Assembly: GCA_005793345.1 (NCBI GenBank)
Contig: SXSU01000016.1
Span: 34,035-98,034, forward strand
Direction of reading: 5' to 3'
From: Bdellovibrionales bacterium
Lineage (GTDB): Bacteria; Bdellovibrionota; Bdellovibrionia; Bdellovibrionales; Bdellovibrionaceae
DNA length: 64,000 nt
Shown here: one piece after another, positions 42,672 to 52,250 of the stretch
Layout of the letters: the number at the start of each line of letters is the position of its first letter
Numbering within the stretch: position 1 is the stretch's first letter
Translations under genes and position numbers: made by a program
The notes under the pieces: generated by a model
What the model was told of the DNA's origin: nothing
Database searches by the model: none
Seen by the model: only the letters and a program-made list of their open reading frames with translations

Positions 42672-43670
42672 ATGATTTTATCAGAACTTGGTGAGTTAGG
42701 TTTGATTGAACGACTTTCATCAAAATTAAAACAAAAACTTCCTGATGGAGTTTTTGGAATAGGGGACGATTGCGCTGTGATTCCAGTTTCTCAAGAGCTT
42801 TCATATCTTATTACGACAGATGCTCTCATTGAAGATATTCATTTTTTTAAAAATAAAATATTGCCACAGGATTTGGGTCATAAATCACTTGCTGTTAATT
42901 TAAGTGATATTGCAGCAATGGGTGGAATACCTCATAGTGTTTTTTTAACTTTAAGTTTACCTAAAGATCTTGATGTCTATTGGATTGATAAATTTTTCGA
43001 CGGATTTCAAGCTTTGGCCTCTAAGCATAATACACTTTTACTTGGTGGGGATACGACAGGTTCTGTAAATAAAATTGCAATAAGTTTGACTATGATTGGA
43101 TATGTTCATCCGCAAAAAATTAAATTTCGCTCTTCTGCTCAACTTGAAGATATCATTTGTGTTACGGATTTTATCGGTGATTCAGGTGCTGGTTTAGCTT
43201 CGATTCTTGAAAACCAAAAAGAAACTGACGATTCAGTTTATCTTATTAGCCGACACTTTCGTCCCGAACCAAATATAGAAAAAGGAGTATTTCTGGCTGG
43301 TCAACATTCAGTAAATGCTATGATGGATGTCTCTGATGGAGTTTACTCAGATATTCAAAGAATTATGAAAGCCTCTCATTGTGGTGTAAATATCGATATG
43401 GATCGATTTCCAATTTCAGATCAACTTCGTCGCTTCTCAAAAAAAAATAATATTGATGAATTAGAAATGGCAGCTACAGGAGGTGAAGACTACTGTTTGT
43501 TATTCACAGTTAGTCGCGACGGAGTTGACGAGTTGGCAAAATTATATTTTGAGAAATTTAAACAACCATTTTATCCTATTGGTGAAATTACATCATTGAA
43601 TTCTGGTTTGGTTTTTATGAATAACAAAAAAATAGTTTCCCTTCAAAAAAAAATATTTAACCATTTTTAA
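42672..43670 (+). CDS. thiL: thiamine-monophosphate kinase
   Basis: Phosphorylates thiamine monophosphate to the active cofactor thiamine diphosphate. The 332-residue protein shows the family motifs in order: FGIGDDCAVI, TTDALIEDIHF, AVNLSDIAAMGGIPHSVFL, LLLGGDTTGS with the phosphate- and magnesium-binding Asp, MMDVSDGVYSDIQRI, and AATGGEDYCLLFT. Full length for the family. No TPP riboswitch (thi box) is visible upstream, and no other thiamine gene is adjacent. Confidence 0.95.
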   Translation: MILSELGELGLIERLSSKLKQKLPDGVFGIGDDCAVIPVSQELSYLITTDALIEDIHFFKNKILPQDLGHKSLAVNLSDIAAMGGIPHSVFLTLSLPKDLDVYWIDKFFDGFQALASKHNTLLLGGDTTGSVNKIAISLTMIGYVHPQKIKFRSSAQLEDIICVTDFIGDSGAGLASILENQKETDDSVYLISRHFRPEPNIEKGVFLAGQHSVNAMMDVSDGVYSDIQRIMKASHCGVNIDMDRFPISDQLRRFSKKNNIDELEMAATGGEDYCLLFTVSRDGVDELAKLYFEKFKQPFYPIGEITSLNSGLVFMNNKKIVSLQKKIFNHF

Positions 43671-44189
43671 GAAAAAAATTGAATCTCAATGAAAAATACT
43701 TTTCATTGAGATGATCGTGTTCTTATAATTGTCAAAATTGGATGCTGAAGCAGTGCCGTACTTAGTTGAATATTAAAATTAAAATGAAAACACGCGACTT
43801 CTGAATGGTCGAAATGAGCGACTGAACGGTGCCTGCTTTTCTTGTAACTTTTACATCAATTAATTTTATTTTTATAGATCTAAACTAAAGACAAATACCT
43901 TTTCAAAATATAAGTCTTTTCGTATAAAACAAAAATGAATGAATAATTATATTCATAAAATTGCAGTTCATACTGAGATTAAGTTTTACGAATAATGGCT
44001 GAAAAATCCTAACCAAAATACTATATCAGGTAATTCTTCGAACTTTACCTTTGATTTTAACTTCGCAAATAATTTTTGATATAAATTCGTCATAGGCTTG
44101 ACTTAACAATTTTACTTACCACATTGAACAAATTGGAAAATCAAACAGTTCAAGTGATTCTTCATTTTGGACTTTAACTTAGGCATATT
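43671..44189. other. gene-free stretch after thiL
   Basis: Apart from the hairpin at 43683-43712, I find no frame with a ribosome site, RNA gene or recognisable remnant. The sequence marks the start of the gene-poor, decaying part of the window. Confidence 0.5.
43683..43712. terminator. strong hairpin after thiL
   Basis: ATCTCAATGAAAA, four bases, TTTTCATTGAGAT: a perfect 13-base-pair stem 12 bases after the thiL stop codon. There is no U run downstream, but the position fits a terminator or 3' stabilising structure. Confidence 0.65.
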
Positions 44190-45134
44190 ATGAAAATATT
44201 TATTACAGGTGGAAGTGGATTCTTAGGAAGTAAAACAATAAAGAAATTACTTGAGTCAGGTCATGAAGTTACAGCTCTTGTGAGATCTGAATCTTCATTA
44301 AAAAAAGTTTCTGGCATTGGAGTCAAAACAATTAATGGTGATCTTGATGATATTACGAAATTTGAGAGTATTTTTTCTAAAGTTGATGCTGTTGTTCACT
44401 GTGCTGCTCCTGTAGAATTTTGGGGTAAATGGGAAAAATTTGATAATCAAATTGTTCAAGCATCAATTAATCTCGCAAGAAAAGCGAGTGATTTTGGAGT
44501 AAAAAGATTTATTCATATTAGTTCAGAATCTGTCCTTCAAGATAGAAATCCTTTGGTTGGTATAAATGAAACTTATCCATACCCAGATCGACCTAATTCA
44601 TATTATGGTAAAGCAAAAAAAAATGCTGAGTTGGCACTACTTTCTTTTGAAACAAAAATGGAAATTATTATCTTAAGACCAACATTTATTTATGGGCCAG
44701 GATGCCCTTCGTTTGAAACTATTCTTAATAAGGCAAATAGCGGCCAATTTCTTTGGATTGATCATGGCAAATCAGAATTCGAGGCCGTTCACATTGAGAA
44801 TGTTGCGAGCGCAATTCTGTGCGCTTTAAAAAATGGAAAATCAAAATCCATTTATTTTATTACAGATGATCAAAAAAGAACTGTCAGAGATTTTTTTGAA
44901 AAAATATTCATTGAATACAAAGTCAAAGTTCCAACAATGTCTATCCCGAATTATTTAGCAGAAGTTGCTGCTGGTGTCATTGAGTGTGTTTGGTTGAATC
45001 TGAAGATTTATTCACCTCCACCATTATCTAAGTTTGAATTGGCATTCATTGCTCAACCCCGAAGGTATGATATTACCAAAGCAAAAACAGAGTTGGGCTA
45101 TTCTCCTCTAAATTTTGATCTTTCTCTTAAGTAG
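44190..45134 (+). CDS. NAD-dependent epimerase/extended SDR
   Basis: A 314-residue extended short-chain dehydrogenase. The N-terminus has the Rossmann motif IFITGGSGFLGSKTIKKLLE (GxxGxxG), then VVHCAAPVEFWG. The catalytic pair is in NSYYGKAKKNAE (YxxxK), and IILRPTFIYGPG is the family's usual segment after it. This group acts on nucleotide sugars or on 3-beta-hydroxysteroid or flavanone-like substrates; the FWGKW segment recalls the latter group. The exact substrate is unknown. The next reading frame begins 6 bases later but is a truncated fragment. Confidence 0.9.
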   Translation: MKIFITGGSGFLGSKTIKKLLESGHEVTALVRSESSLKKVSGIGVKTINGDLDDITKFESIFSKVDAVVHCAAPVEFWGKWEKFDNQIVQASINLARKASDFGVKRFIHISSESVLQDRNPLVGINETYPYPDRPNSYYGKAKKNAELALLSFETKMEIIILRPTFIYGPGCPSFETILNKANSGQFLWIDHGKSEFEAVHIENVASAILCALKNGKSKSIYFITDDQKRTVRDFFEKIFIEYKVKVPTMSIPNYLAEVAAGVIECVWLNLKIYSPPPLSKFELAFIAQPRRYDITKAKTELGYSPLNFDLSLK

Positions 45135-45139
45135 GTTTA

Positions 45140-45343
45140 ATGATGATTGAAGCTTATCAAAGTCGCGAGGACCTTAAATTCCATTTGGAATGGATTAAAA
45201 ACTATCAATCCATCATTGAACAATCTTCATCGATTAAAGCAGCGGTGTTAGTGGGTTCTTTTGCCAAAGGTAATCCTGATCGAATTTCAGATATTGATCT
45301 TATTGCTTTTTCAATTAAAAATCAATTTGAGCAAGCATCATAA
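45140..45343 (+). pseudogene. truncated nucleotidyltransferase gene fragment
   Basis: A 67-codon frame with a minimal nucleotidyltransferase core (AVLVGSFAKGNPDRISDIDL, GSxAxG...DxD). It stops abruptly 17 codons after the motif, far shorter than any complete family member. At the same place sequence from a DJ-1/PfpI gene takes over in another frame, so this is the 5' end of a gene fused to the 3' end of another by a deletion near 45340. Confidence 0.72.
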
Positions 45344-45344
45344 G

Positions 45345-45845
45345 CAATTTCCTGTTGATGTTGCCACACCCGATGGAAAAGATCACTTTGGCTCAAGTGG
45401 ATTAACAATTAAATCAACTCTATCATTTAGTGATTTGATCGTTGCAAAATATAAAACAGTATTGATCCCAGGGGGTGATCCGGCAGCAGTCATTGGAAAT
45501 CAAAATCTAAAAAATATCATAAAACTTGCCCATTCTCAAAAATCTATATTAGCAGCAATTTGTGCAGGGCCAGTAGTATTGGAACAAGCTAGCATTCTAG
45601 ATGGGAAAAAGATAGCATATGGTTATGAGGGGCCCCAAAAAGAGTGGCTATTGAGTAATGGTTTTTTTAAAAAAACCGAATTGACGAATGAACCCTATAT
45701 TGTAGATGATAATATTATTACAGCTCGTCCTGACCATTTTATCGATTTTGCTATAGAAGTTGGAATACTAGCAGGATGTATTTACCGCGAACGTGCTGAT
45801 TATCTCAAAAAATATTATAGTGGACGCACACGAGTTCAGAATTAA
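45345..45845 (+). pseudogene. DJ-1/PfpI family gene lacking its 5' end
   Basis: From about 45345 the frame encodes FPVDVATPDGKDHFGSSGL, KTVLIPGGDPAAVI, SILAAICAGPVVLEQASIL with the nucleophile Cys, and ITARPDHFIDFAIEVG. This is most of a DJ-1/PfpI-family protein (deglycase, chaperone or amidase-like). The usual first strand and helix (about 35 residues) are missing. An open frame extends back to 45261 but only through out-of-frame nucleotidyltransferase sequence (MPKVILIEFQILILLLFQLK), which is not a plausible start of the protein. The C-terminal part is intact, so the deletion may be fairly recent, or a chimeric product may be made. Confidence 0.7.
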
Positions 45846-45851
45846 GAAATT

Positions 45852-46310
45852 TTATTTTTTACACCAATTAGTACTAGCTGGTTTTCTTCCACCAAAATAT
45901 TGATATGCCAAATTGTTTTTAATAAGTAAATCAGAAATCGATTTTCCATCAACCCATACATCTGCTAAAATGCGAAAATATTTATCGCGATCAATATTTT
46001 TTAATTCTATCGATTTTGAGTTTTTCAGTAAATTTTCAACTAATCTTTGAGCATCACGAGCACGTTCTTTCTCACAGGGCTTAGTACCTGTTTTTTCGGG
46101 CGTGTCGATTCCCAATATTCTTACTGATATGTTTTTCCCTATTAGAGGATGTACATTTGGTATCTCAACCGTAATTGTGTCGCCATCATAATTTTTAATA
46201 TATTTTACACATCTAAATGTTTTTGAATCATGAGTACAATCTGAATTAATTATTGGTGCCGACCATAAATTTTGAAAAAATAATAAATTGATAATTAAAA
46301 ATATATTCAT
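45852..46310 (-). CDS. exported thermonuclease-like (SNase) protein
   Basis: A 152-residue staphylococcal-nuclease-fold enzyme with a signal peptide (IFLIINLLFFQNLWSA). Catalytic residues are visible in order: IKNYDGDTITVEI (Asp pair), SVRILGIDTPEKTGTKPCE (Arg and Glu/Asp), and DRDKYFRILADVWVDG (second Arg). It should be a calcium-dependent nuclease degrading DNA or RNA outside the cytoplasm, which fits nucleic acid scavenging by a predator. Two cysteine pairs are possible (DCTHDS and RCVKY; PCEKER and NWCKK). It is convergent with the DJ-1 fragment. Confidence 0.92.
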   Translation of the reverse strand: MNIFLIINLLFFQNLWSAPIINSDCTHDSKTFRCVKYIKNYDGDTITVEIPNVHPLIGKNISVRILGIDTPEKTGTKPCEKERARDAQRLVENLLKNSKSIELKNIDRDKYFRILADVWVDGKSISDLLIKNNLAYQYFGGRKPASTNWCKK

Positions 46311-46817
46311 TTTCTTAAATTATTTATTAATATTAGTTTATTCAAGATTAAATTTTTGAAGTAATTTTTGTAGGATGAAAAAATAGGCGGGGATCTCATG
46401 ATTCGCAAGTCTTTTTATTTGAAGAATAAAAAAAGTATGTGTGCCCAACAGATACTTGATGTTTAAAAAACTTCAAACATTCAGTGAAGTTTTAAATATT
46501 CCACTTGCAAAACTGATTTAAGAAGCAATTACTTTTAGTTTAGTCTTGCTTGCAAATAACAGCAGTCTTTGGGGTGAACGGTACACCGATGAAATCAACT
46601 CCATTTATACAGGGAACCTAATGCTTTCTAATTATTTTTACACGTATTACTATAATATATCAATAATATCATTATATTACATATTTTCAACGTAAATATA
46701 ATAATATTTGAAAATAGATTGCAAAAATGTAAATAATTGATATTATATAGATATTAAGTACACCAAGCGAAGCTGGAGTTTCCTGTTGGTTATAAAGGTC
46801 AGAGGTAATTCAACTCT
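46311..46817. other. gene-free stretch with possible operator upstream of the AbiE-like pair
   Basis: No intact gene. A short frame around 46398 (MIRKSFYLKNKKSMCAQQ, then a stop) and the following LQTFSEVLNIPLAKL look like broken coding sequence of unknown family. From 46640 to 46760 the sequence is extremely AT-rich. It contains the inverted repeat TATTTTCAA (46682-46690) and TTGAAAATA (46708-46716), which could be a regulator site for the downstream operon. Confidence 0.45.
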
Positions 46818-47867
46818 ATGGATCGTATAAATGTAGATCAAAATCTGAGAGCACTTCAGTCGTTATTTCCAGGTCAATTTGAAGGCCATTATGAACTCTT
46901 TAACTTCAACAAGATTAAAGACATTCCTTTATGGATCAAAGCAAGCGTTCAACTTATTGTGGTAATACCAACCCATGGGTCTTCAATTTATTTTTTAATT
47001 CCAAAGCCTAACTTGAGCTTTGAACAATTGCAACATATCCACGGTGTACTTGTAGATAAAATTCAAAATTTGGTTTTAGTGATTGCAGACCAAATGCCCG
47101 CAAAGCATCGACCTTTGCTCGTAAAATTTCGAATACCTTTTATTTTTAAAGAGGAATCGGTTTTTGCTCCAGAATTAGGTGTTAAGTTTGGTAAAATTAA
47201 GAGATTCAATACTGAAACCAAATTGAACATTGAAAAAATAAAAGAGCAGATAAGCCCATTTGCATTGAAAATTGTGGCCGGGCTTCTTACAAAAAAAATA
47301 CCCAATGAGTTTAAGCAAAAATCTCTCTATGAACAGATAAGTATTTATACAAAGATATCTCAATCAAAATTAAGTAGTGCACTTAAAGAATTAGTTAAGT
47401 GTGGAATTCTGAAAGTTAATGGTTCAGGCCCCCATAAAACATTAGTACAAACATCTGCACAAAATATTTTTGAGATCGTTTTTGATAAAGGGTTGGATCA
47501 GTTGTATAGAACAATTGAATCTAATTTTCTTCCAAAATCACAAAATCATTACGTGAAAGCAGGAGAAAATGCGCTTGCACAACATTCTAATTTAGCAACC
47601 AGTTCTCAATTAGAAATTGCTGTTATAATTAGTGAGTTCCGCAAAACCTTTGAGGGAAGGAAGAACAAAGGTCGCACTCTAAATTCTGATAAGCCAATAA
47701 TTGTACAAATTTGGAAAGAAGATCCGCATTTATTTTCAATTAAAGGAACGATTAATCCTATTGAAATATTTTTTTCACTGCAGCATCATCACGACGAGCG
47801 TGTTCAACTTTCTCTAGAAGAAATGCTAGCATATTATGAACTTCGTAAACCAACAAAGGAGGTCTAA
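46818..47867 (+). CDS. winged-helix protein, probable antitoxin-like partner of an AbiEii-type nucleotidyltransferase
   Basis: A 349-residue protein with no signal peptide. The N-terminal 110 residues (VQLIVVIPTHGSSIYFLI through RPLLVKFRIPFIF) look like a small alpha/beta domain, perhaps nuclease-like. Residues about 165-200 are a winged helix (SLYEQISIYTKISQSKLSSA, then LKELVKCGILKV). The C-terminus is unrecognised. Its stop overlaps the start of the nucleotidyltransferase gene by one base (TAATG), and a strong AAAGGAGG for that gene lies inside this one. By analogy with AbiEi/AbiEii units, I infer a DNA-binding antitoxin or regulator for a toxin. The protein is longer than and unlike known AbiEi. 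Confidence 0.6.
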   Translation: MDRINVDQNLRALQSLFPGQFEGHYELFNFNKIKDIPLWIKASVQLIVVIPTHGSSIYFLIPKPNLSFEQLQHIHGVLVDKIQNLVLVIADQMPAKHRPLLVKFRIPFIFKEESVFAPELGVKFGKIKRFNTETKLNIEKIKEQISPFALKIVAGLLTKKIPNEFKQKSLYEQISIYTKISQSKLSSALKELVKCGILKVNGSGPHKTLVQTSAQNIFEIVFDKGLDQLYRTIESNFLPKSQNHYVKAGENALAQHSNLATSSQLEIAVIISEFRKTFEGRKNKGRTLNSDKPIIVQIWKEDPHLFSIKGTINPIEIFFSLQHHHDERVQLSLEEMLAYYELRKPTKEV

Positions 47868-48631
47868 TGCGACTCCCACACGGCTTTGATCATTTTTGCA
47901 ATTTTCTCAAAGGATTAGAAAATCATTATGTAATAATAGGTGGAGGAGCTGCTGCAATTTTGATGGCTGACGGTGGCCTTGAATTTAGATCTACAAAAGA
48001 TGTTGATTTTATTGTGCTTGGAAGATCTGACGATTTAATCACACGTATTCTTACCTATGTAAGAGATGGCGGCTATAAAACCAAAGAAGCAACCGAAGGA
48101 CATCCACGTTACTTTCGTTTTAGAGAACCATCGAAACAAGAATGTCCGCACTACATAGAAATATTCGCACGTAATGAATTAAATCTAAATCTTGAAGATG
48201 GACAGTATATTATCCCAGTTAAAAATGAATTGGCTGAAAGGTTGTCTGCAATCTTGTTGGATGATGAATACTTTGAATTGATAAAAAAAAATATTACTTA
48301 CTCAGCATCAGGAATTCCGCTAATAAATGCCCTTGCAAATATTTGTTTGAAGGCCAGAGCACATAAAGAGATTTTAGAAAGACGATTAGCCGGAGATACT
48401 GCTGCAGATGAAAAGGTCGCTCAAAAACATTTAAAAGATATTTGGCGAATAGCTGTTGTTTTAATTGGAGATGAATCCCTTTCATTAAAAGGTAGACCAC
48501 GAGTCGATTTTGATTTTGCTTATCAAAGCTTGGAGAAATTGTCAGATTCTCAATTTAAACAAGTCATGAGTGGTACTCCTACAGTTAATAAGCACACATT
48601 GATGGCGAATTTAAAAAAGATCTTTCAATAG
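47867..48631 (+). CDS. AbiEii-like nucleotidyltransferase
   Basis: A 254-residue protein with a nucleotidyltransferase core: YVIIGGGAAAILMADGGLEF, followed by RSTKDVDFIVLG, where the Asp-x-Asp metal pair is present. A third acidic residue may be in HYIEIFARNEL. The rest is helical, with LINALANICLKARAHKEILE and KHLKDIWRIAVVL as in AbiEii and related proteins. These are type IV toxins or abortive-infection effectors that modify tRNA or other targets with nucleotides. It is coupled to the winged-helix gene before it. A defence role is inference from architecture and from the accessory surroundings. Confidence 0.7.
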   Translation: MRLPHGFDHFCNFLKGLENHYVIIGGGAAAILMADGGLEFRSTKDVDFIVLGRSDDLITRILTYVRDGGYKTKEATEGHPRYFRFREPSKQECPHYIEIFARNELNLNLEDGQYIIPVKNELAERLSAILLDDEYFELIKKNITYSASGIPLINALANICLKARAHKEILERRLAGDTAADEKVAQKHLKDIWRIAVVLIGDESLSLKGRPRVDFDFAYQSLEKLSDSQFKQVMSGTPTVNKHTLMANLKKIFQ

Positions 48632-48853
48632 AGTGTAGCTAATTTGAAATGTAGATTAATAAAGGTAATTAGATTATTCTTAACATAATCTTATTAATAC
48701 AAATATCAACGGTTGGATGTGAGTATTTATTGAAGACTTAGGTCTTCCCTTTACAATTGAGCCTATTGGGAGAATTAGATTGTAGATATCTGCTTTTAAT
48801 GGAGTTAGTTTCATCAGCGACAATTCTTAGCCAACTCAAAAGTGTAATAATAT

Positions 48854-49387
48854 TTACCTCTTTATATTAGATGATCTATGATACCCAGAGTAAATTAAGA
48901 CATTCCTCTCAAAACTTATTTCGTTATTACTAAAGTTGAAATATCCTGAAGTTGGGAATGAAGGATTAAGACCATTACCTCCATATGAGAAAGAAACCAA
49001 ATTTGCATCAGCAGTACCAACTTTTTGATGATTCTCCATATCTAATAAATCACATTTTTTTTGAAAATTAATATCATCAAAATAGAATTCATCAGTTTCA
49101 ATATATTCACCAATTTCTCCTGATTGCTTATCATAGAAAAAACAATTGATGCCTATATTGAAATAAGCATATTGGTCTTGAGGTTTAATTTTAAATATTT
49201 TTAATTCGACATAACTTTGAAATTCATCATTACTTATGCATTTCAACTCTTCTTTTTCAAGAAAATCGAAAATAGTCATTTGGTGTTGAACGTGCTTACC
49301 AAGAAATCCTGGAGAGAGGCACTCTTTTTCTTTTGCAAACAAACTGACTGAGATAAAAATGAAAAACAATGGTAATAAACGCTTCAT
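48854..49387 (-). CDS. exported protein of unknown function
   Basis: Not recognised. The 177-residue product has a clear signal peptide (LLPLFFIFISVSLFAKEK). The mature part is rich in aromatic and acidic residues with four cysteines (KECLSP, LKCISN, INCFFY, KKCDLL), pointing to two disulfides, and alternating strands (VSFSYGGNGL, GYFNFSNNEISFERN) that suggest a beta sandwich. It stands alone between the AbiE-like pair and a long gene-free stretch. Confidence 0.68.
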   Translation of the reverse strand: MKRLLPLFFIFISVSLFAKEKECLSPGFLGKHVQHQMTIFDFLEKEELKCISNDEFQSYVELKIFKIKPQDQYAYFNIGINCFFYDKQSGEIGEYIETDEFYFDDINFQKKCDLLDMENHQKVGTADANLVSFSYGGNGLNPSFPTSGYFNFSNNEISFERNVLIYSGYHRSSNIKR

Positions 49388-49973
49388 ACAAACCCCAAAT
49401 AAAAAAAATTATTTAAAAATTTCATCAATTTATAAAAAGGATTCTTTTCATTGTCACTAATTATTAAATTGATCAACATATAAACTTACAAATATTTTAT
49501 ATTAGATGATAATAATTCCTTTAAAGAATTTGATTATGATTATCTTTTTACACCTCGAGAAATTACTTAATGGTGGAAGCAAACTAGCAGTTTGAATCAG
49601 ACAAAGATTTCTAGATAACATACATAGTCTTTTTAAGAATTCCTTGAAAGAGAAGATTTAGGATTAAACGAATTATAAATTGTTTTTTAGAAAATGTATC
49701 ATTTTTCATGTTCGGAATAAAAGCTAATACTAATAATTTAGTCAAATAATTTAAAAAAATTAGACAAGTAGGTACAGATAATAAAATTGATGTTGCATTA
49801 GAAAATTTTAAACATTTAACATAGCAGACACCATTTATTTTGCATTACCAATGATAATTGGCAGTTTTAAAATTAATTACGTTCTTGATCGTCACATAAT
49901 AACTTTAAAAAATTACAGCTGAAAAAGATTTCTTTTCTAGCCAAATTGAAACTATTCTGAATAATATACTCTA
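49388..49973. other. gene-free stretch with coding-like debris before a GNAT gene
   Basis: About 590 bases with no open frame of note, but with short stretches that read like protein (for example QVGTDNKIDVALENFKHL near 49770). The last 73 bases contain AACTTTAAAAAATTACAGCT and AAAAAGATTTC (49901-49932), a motif repeated at 58419-58450 and in part at 55265-55280. Confidence 0.45.
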
Positions 49974-50798
49974 ATGAAAGTTCAACCTATTACACTTGAT
50001 ATTATTCGAGAAATGCGACACGTTCTTAGTGAATCCGCGGGATATGCTGTCAGTCTTGAGGATGAAATTGAGTATTTTGATCCGAATGCTGCAAAGTCTT
50101 GGTATTTCCTTCGTGAACCTGATGGTCAAATCCAGTCATTCATAAGAAGCTTTACTCAGAACGCCGAATGGAGTTTAGCTGAGATTTATGTTAGTCCTCA
50201 CTCTCAAAATCGTCGACATATTACTTCTTCATTGTTGGATAATTTTAAATCGGCAATTTCATTTCCAATTGGACACAGATTGCGCTTCGATATTTCAAGT
50301 TATGACTTGGAGTTGAATGAGGTTTTAGCGGAAGAGGGATTCTCTGAAAAACGTCAGACCTTTCTTTTTTTTGAGAGAAAACTGGACGGCAGTATTCAGC
50401 AATTAAATTATGATACAATTTCAGCTGCAGATTCAAAGAATATTTCTGAGGTCCTAAGTCATCTACACCCTGTTTTAGAAGATGAAGCGCAAAAATGGAT
50501 TCTATCAAAAACGATTCGAGGCGTGAGATGCGAAGGCAAAATTGTTGCGGCGGCACAGATTTACGAATCTGATGATGCCTTGGAAGTAAATCGTTTTGCG
50601 ACTCATGAACATTTTCTCCGTAGAGGATTCGCAAAAAAGCTTATGGAGCAAATCTTTCACGAAAGTTCAGGTCTTCAGAAGACAAAGGTATATCTCAAGG
50701 TGGAAGACACTCGTCTTCCTGCTATATCCTTTTATAAAAGCCTTGGCTTTAGGGAAATCCAGGACAAACGGCAGACTTGGCATTCGCGGTGGTATTAA
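49974..50798 (+). CDS. GNAT family N-acetyltransferase with two GNAT-like halves
   Basis: A 274-residue cytoplasmic acetyltransferase. The C-terminal half is a standard GNAT domain: ALEVNRFATHEHFLRRGFAK with the acetyl-CoA pyrophosphate loop (R-R-G-F-A), and VYLKVEDTRLPAISFYKSLG, then FREIQ. The N-terminal half (AEWSLAEIYVSPHSQNRRHI) looks like a second, degenerate GNAT fold without the full loop. The acceptor is unknown. Base composition is richer in G and C than the flanks, and the region around it is gene-poor, which suggests horizontal acquisition. No strong ribosome site precedes the ATG. Confidence 0.87.
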   Translation: MKVQPITLDIIREMRHVLSESAGYAVSLEDEIEYFDPNAAKSWYFLREPDGQIQSFIRSFTQNAEWSLAEIYVSPHSQNRRHITSSLLDNFKSAISFPIGHRLRFDISSYDLELNEVLAEEGFSEKRQTFLFFERKLDGSIQQLNYDTISAADSKNISEVLSHLHPVLEDEAQKWILSKTIRGVRCEGKIVAAAQIYESDDALEVNRFATHEHFLRRGFAKKLMEQIFHESSGLQKTKVYLKVEDTRLPAISFYKSLGFREIQDKRQTWHSRWY

Positions 50799-51080
50799 AT
50801 CACTTATTTGAAATATTTTATTTGATCTCTTAATTATTGAATTAATATTTTCATAATTCAAAAATGTTGAAATGAAAAGACAGCTTTATTTTGCAATCTT
50901 TTCTAGTTGATAAAAATTTAATATATTAAATCTAATTCAGCGACATTAATATTCAAATGATATATCTTATTCAAGTGATAAAATAGATAATTAGTTTTTA
51001 ATTTTTACGAAAATACTTTATTTGACAACAGTTAAAATAGTTTTATGAAAATACATATTTCACATAAACCCATTCAGAAA

Positions 51081-51821
51081 TTAGTTTAACATTTTCTTTC
51101 GTAGTTCAATAAATTTCTCAGATGAATCATTTTCTAAAAATCCACCATTGCCATCCTTTAGTTTAATTACACCAATATCGTATTCATTGCTGGATTTAGA
51201 AGATTCCATGCTTTCAAGCCAAATAGGCTCTTTTGTATATTCGTCATATAACTGAAAACGATATTTTAAGTTATAAACAATTGGCTGAACACCGTTTAAT
51301 TTGAATAGATTCTTTAAGATCCTATCATCTTTTCTACCTAAAACTTCAACGTTGAGTCGTATAATAGAATCCACATTAGATTCACTCATTAATTTTCTGC
51401 GTTTATTGAGGTCACTAATACAGCTGTCAAGATCGACGACTGGAATAAGCCACAATATTTTTGACTTACATTCGCTGTGAATTATCGAATCCTCATTTTT
51501 TTTATCTAAATTACTGAATTGCCAATTTGAAAATATATTATATAGAGAATGACTAACCTGAGTCTCTGGACCCATCATTCTATTGTCAAATTCAAATTTA
51601 CCACAGGGCTCATTTCTTTTAACTTCCTGTTTGTTTTCATTCACTTCTCGTTCAAATTGACAACTATAATCTAAAATCAGCCCAACCTTCTTAACTCCAT
51701 TCAAAACACTCTTTGCACGCGGCAAATCGCTATTATTCAAAGACTTTGTTTGACATGCAATTGTAAAATTCAGCACTACAAGTACAAACATTATAAATAT
51801 ACGTTCTAAATTATTTTGCAT
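51081..51821 (-). CDS. lipoprotein of unknown function
   Basis: A 246-residue protein with a lipobox near residue 23 (VVLNFTIACQ), so it should be lipid-anchored in the envelope. An AGAGGA ribosome site supports the start at 51821. The mature sequence has a cysteine pair on either side of a charged loop (YSCQFERE, EPCGKFEF), LIPVVDLDSCISDLNKR, and a beta-rich half (IIRLNVEVLG, YNLKYRFQLYDEYTKEPIW). The latter recalls lipoproteins that bind other envelope components. No known family is recognised. Confidence 0.7.
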   Translation of the reverse strand: MQNNLERIFIMFVLVVLNFTIACQTKSLNNSDLPRAKSVLNGVKKVGLILDYSCQFEREVNENKQEVKRNEPCGKFEFDNRMMGPETQVSHSLYNIFSNWQFSNLDKKNEDSIIHSECKSKILWLIPVVDLDSCISDLNKRRKLMSESNVDSIIRLNVEVLGRKDDRILKNLFKLNGVQPIVYNLKYRFQLYDEYTKEPIWLESMESSKSSNEYDIGVIKLKDGNGGFLENDSSEKFIELRKKMLN

Positions 51822-52250
51822 TTGTAGTCCTCTTTCAGTTAATTACTTATAGTTTAAATAATATTAAAATAAAAGTCAGTGGTCACTAAACAAATCTTTT
51901 TAAGCTGAACTTTATTAATGTTTTTATTGATTTAAGATATAGAAATAAATGAGGAGCCAAATCTCAGTGCTTTATTTTACAAATTTATTTTTAAATGATT
52001 TTCTTTTATCAGAATAAAAATTAATAGTGAATCGATGACACTTGAAATAATATACAATCCCATGATGTGGCTCGATAACATATGAGCTGTTCAGTCTGAA
52101 TAATGGCAATTGACTTCCTGGCCATCATTTTAAATTCGATATATAGGATCTCTGCAATTTATTGCATCAGCAGTTACATTTAAAAGTTTAGTTTAATGTC
52201 CAATGAGTACGAAATGATAAAATTCATCAAGCAAACTTTTATATCTTCAT
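51822..52250. other. gene-free stretch
   Basis: About 430 bases with no open frame, RNA signature or hairpin I can support. A segment near 52090-52140 reads FSLNNGN-stop-LPGHHFKFD, a weak hint of decayed coding sequence that I could not place. Confidence 0.4.

Noticed and set aside
46398..46470. A short frame (MIRKSFYLKNKKSM...) as a REP-associated transposase fragment that might mobilise the hairpin repeats.
   Set aside because: No HUH or catalytic Tyr motif is present, and the residues do not match the family beyond chance.
52060..52150. A decayed LytTR-type DNA-binding tail (FSLNNGN, stop, LPGHHFK).
   Set aside because: Only about 15 residues resemble the family, with a stop inside, and nothing recognisable precedes them.
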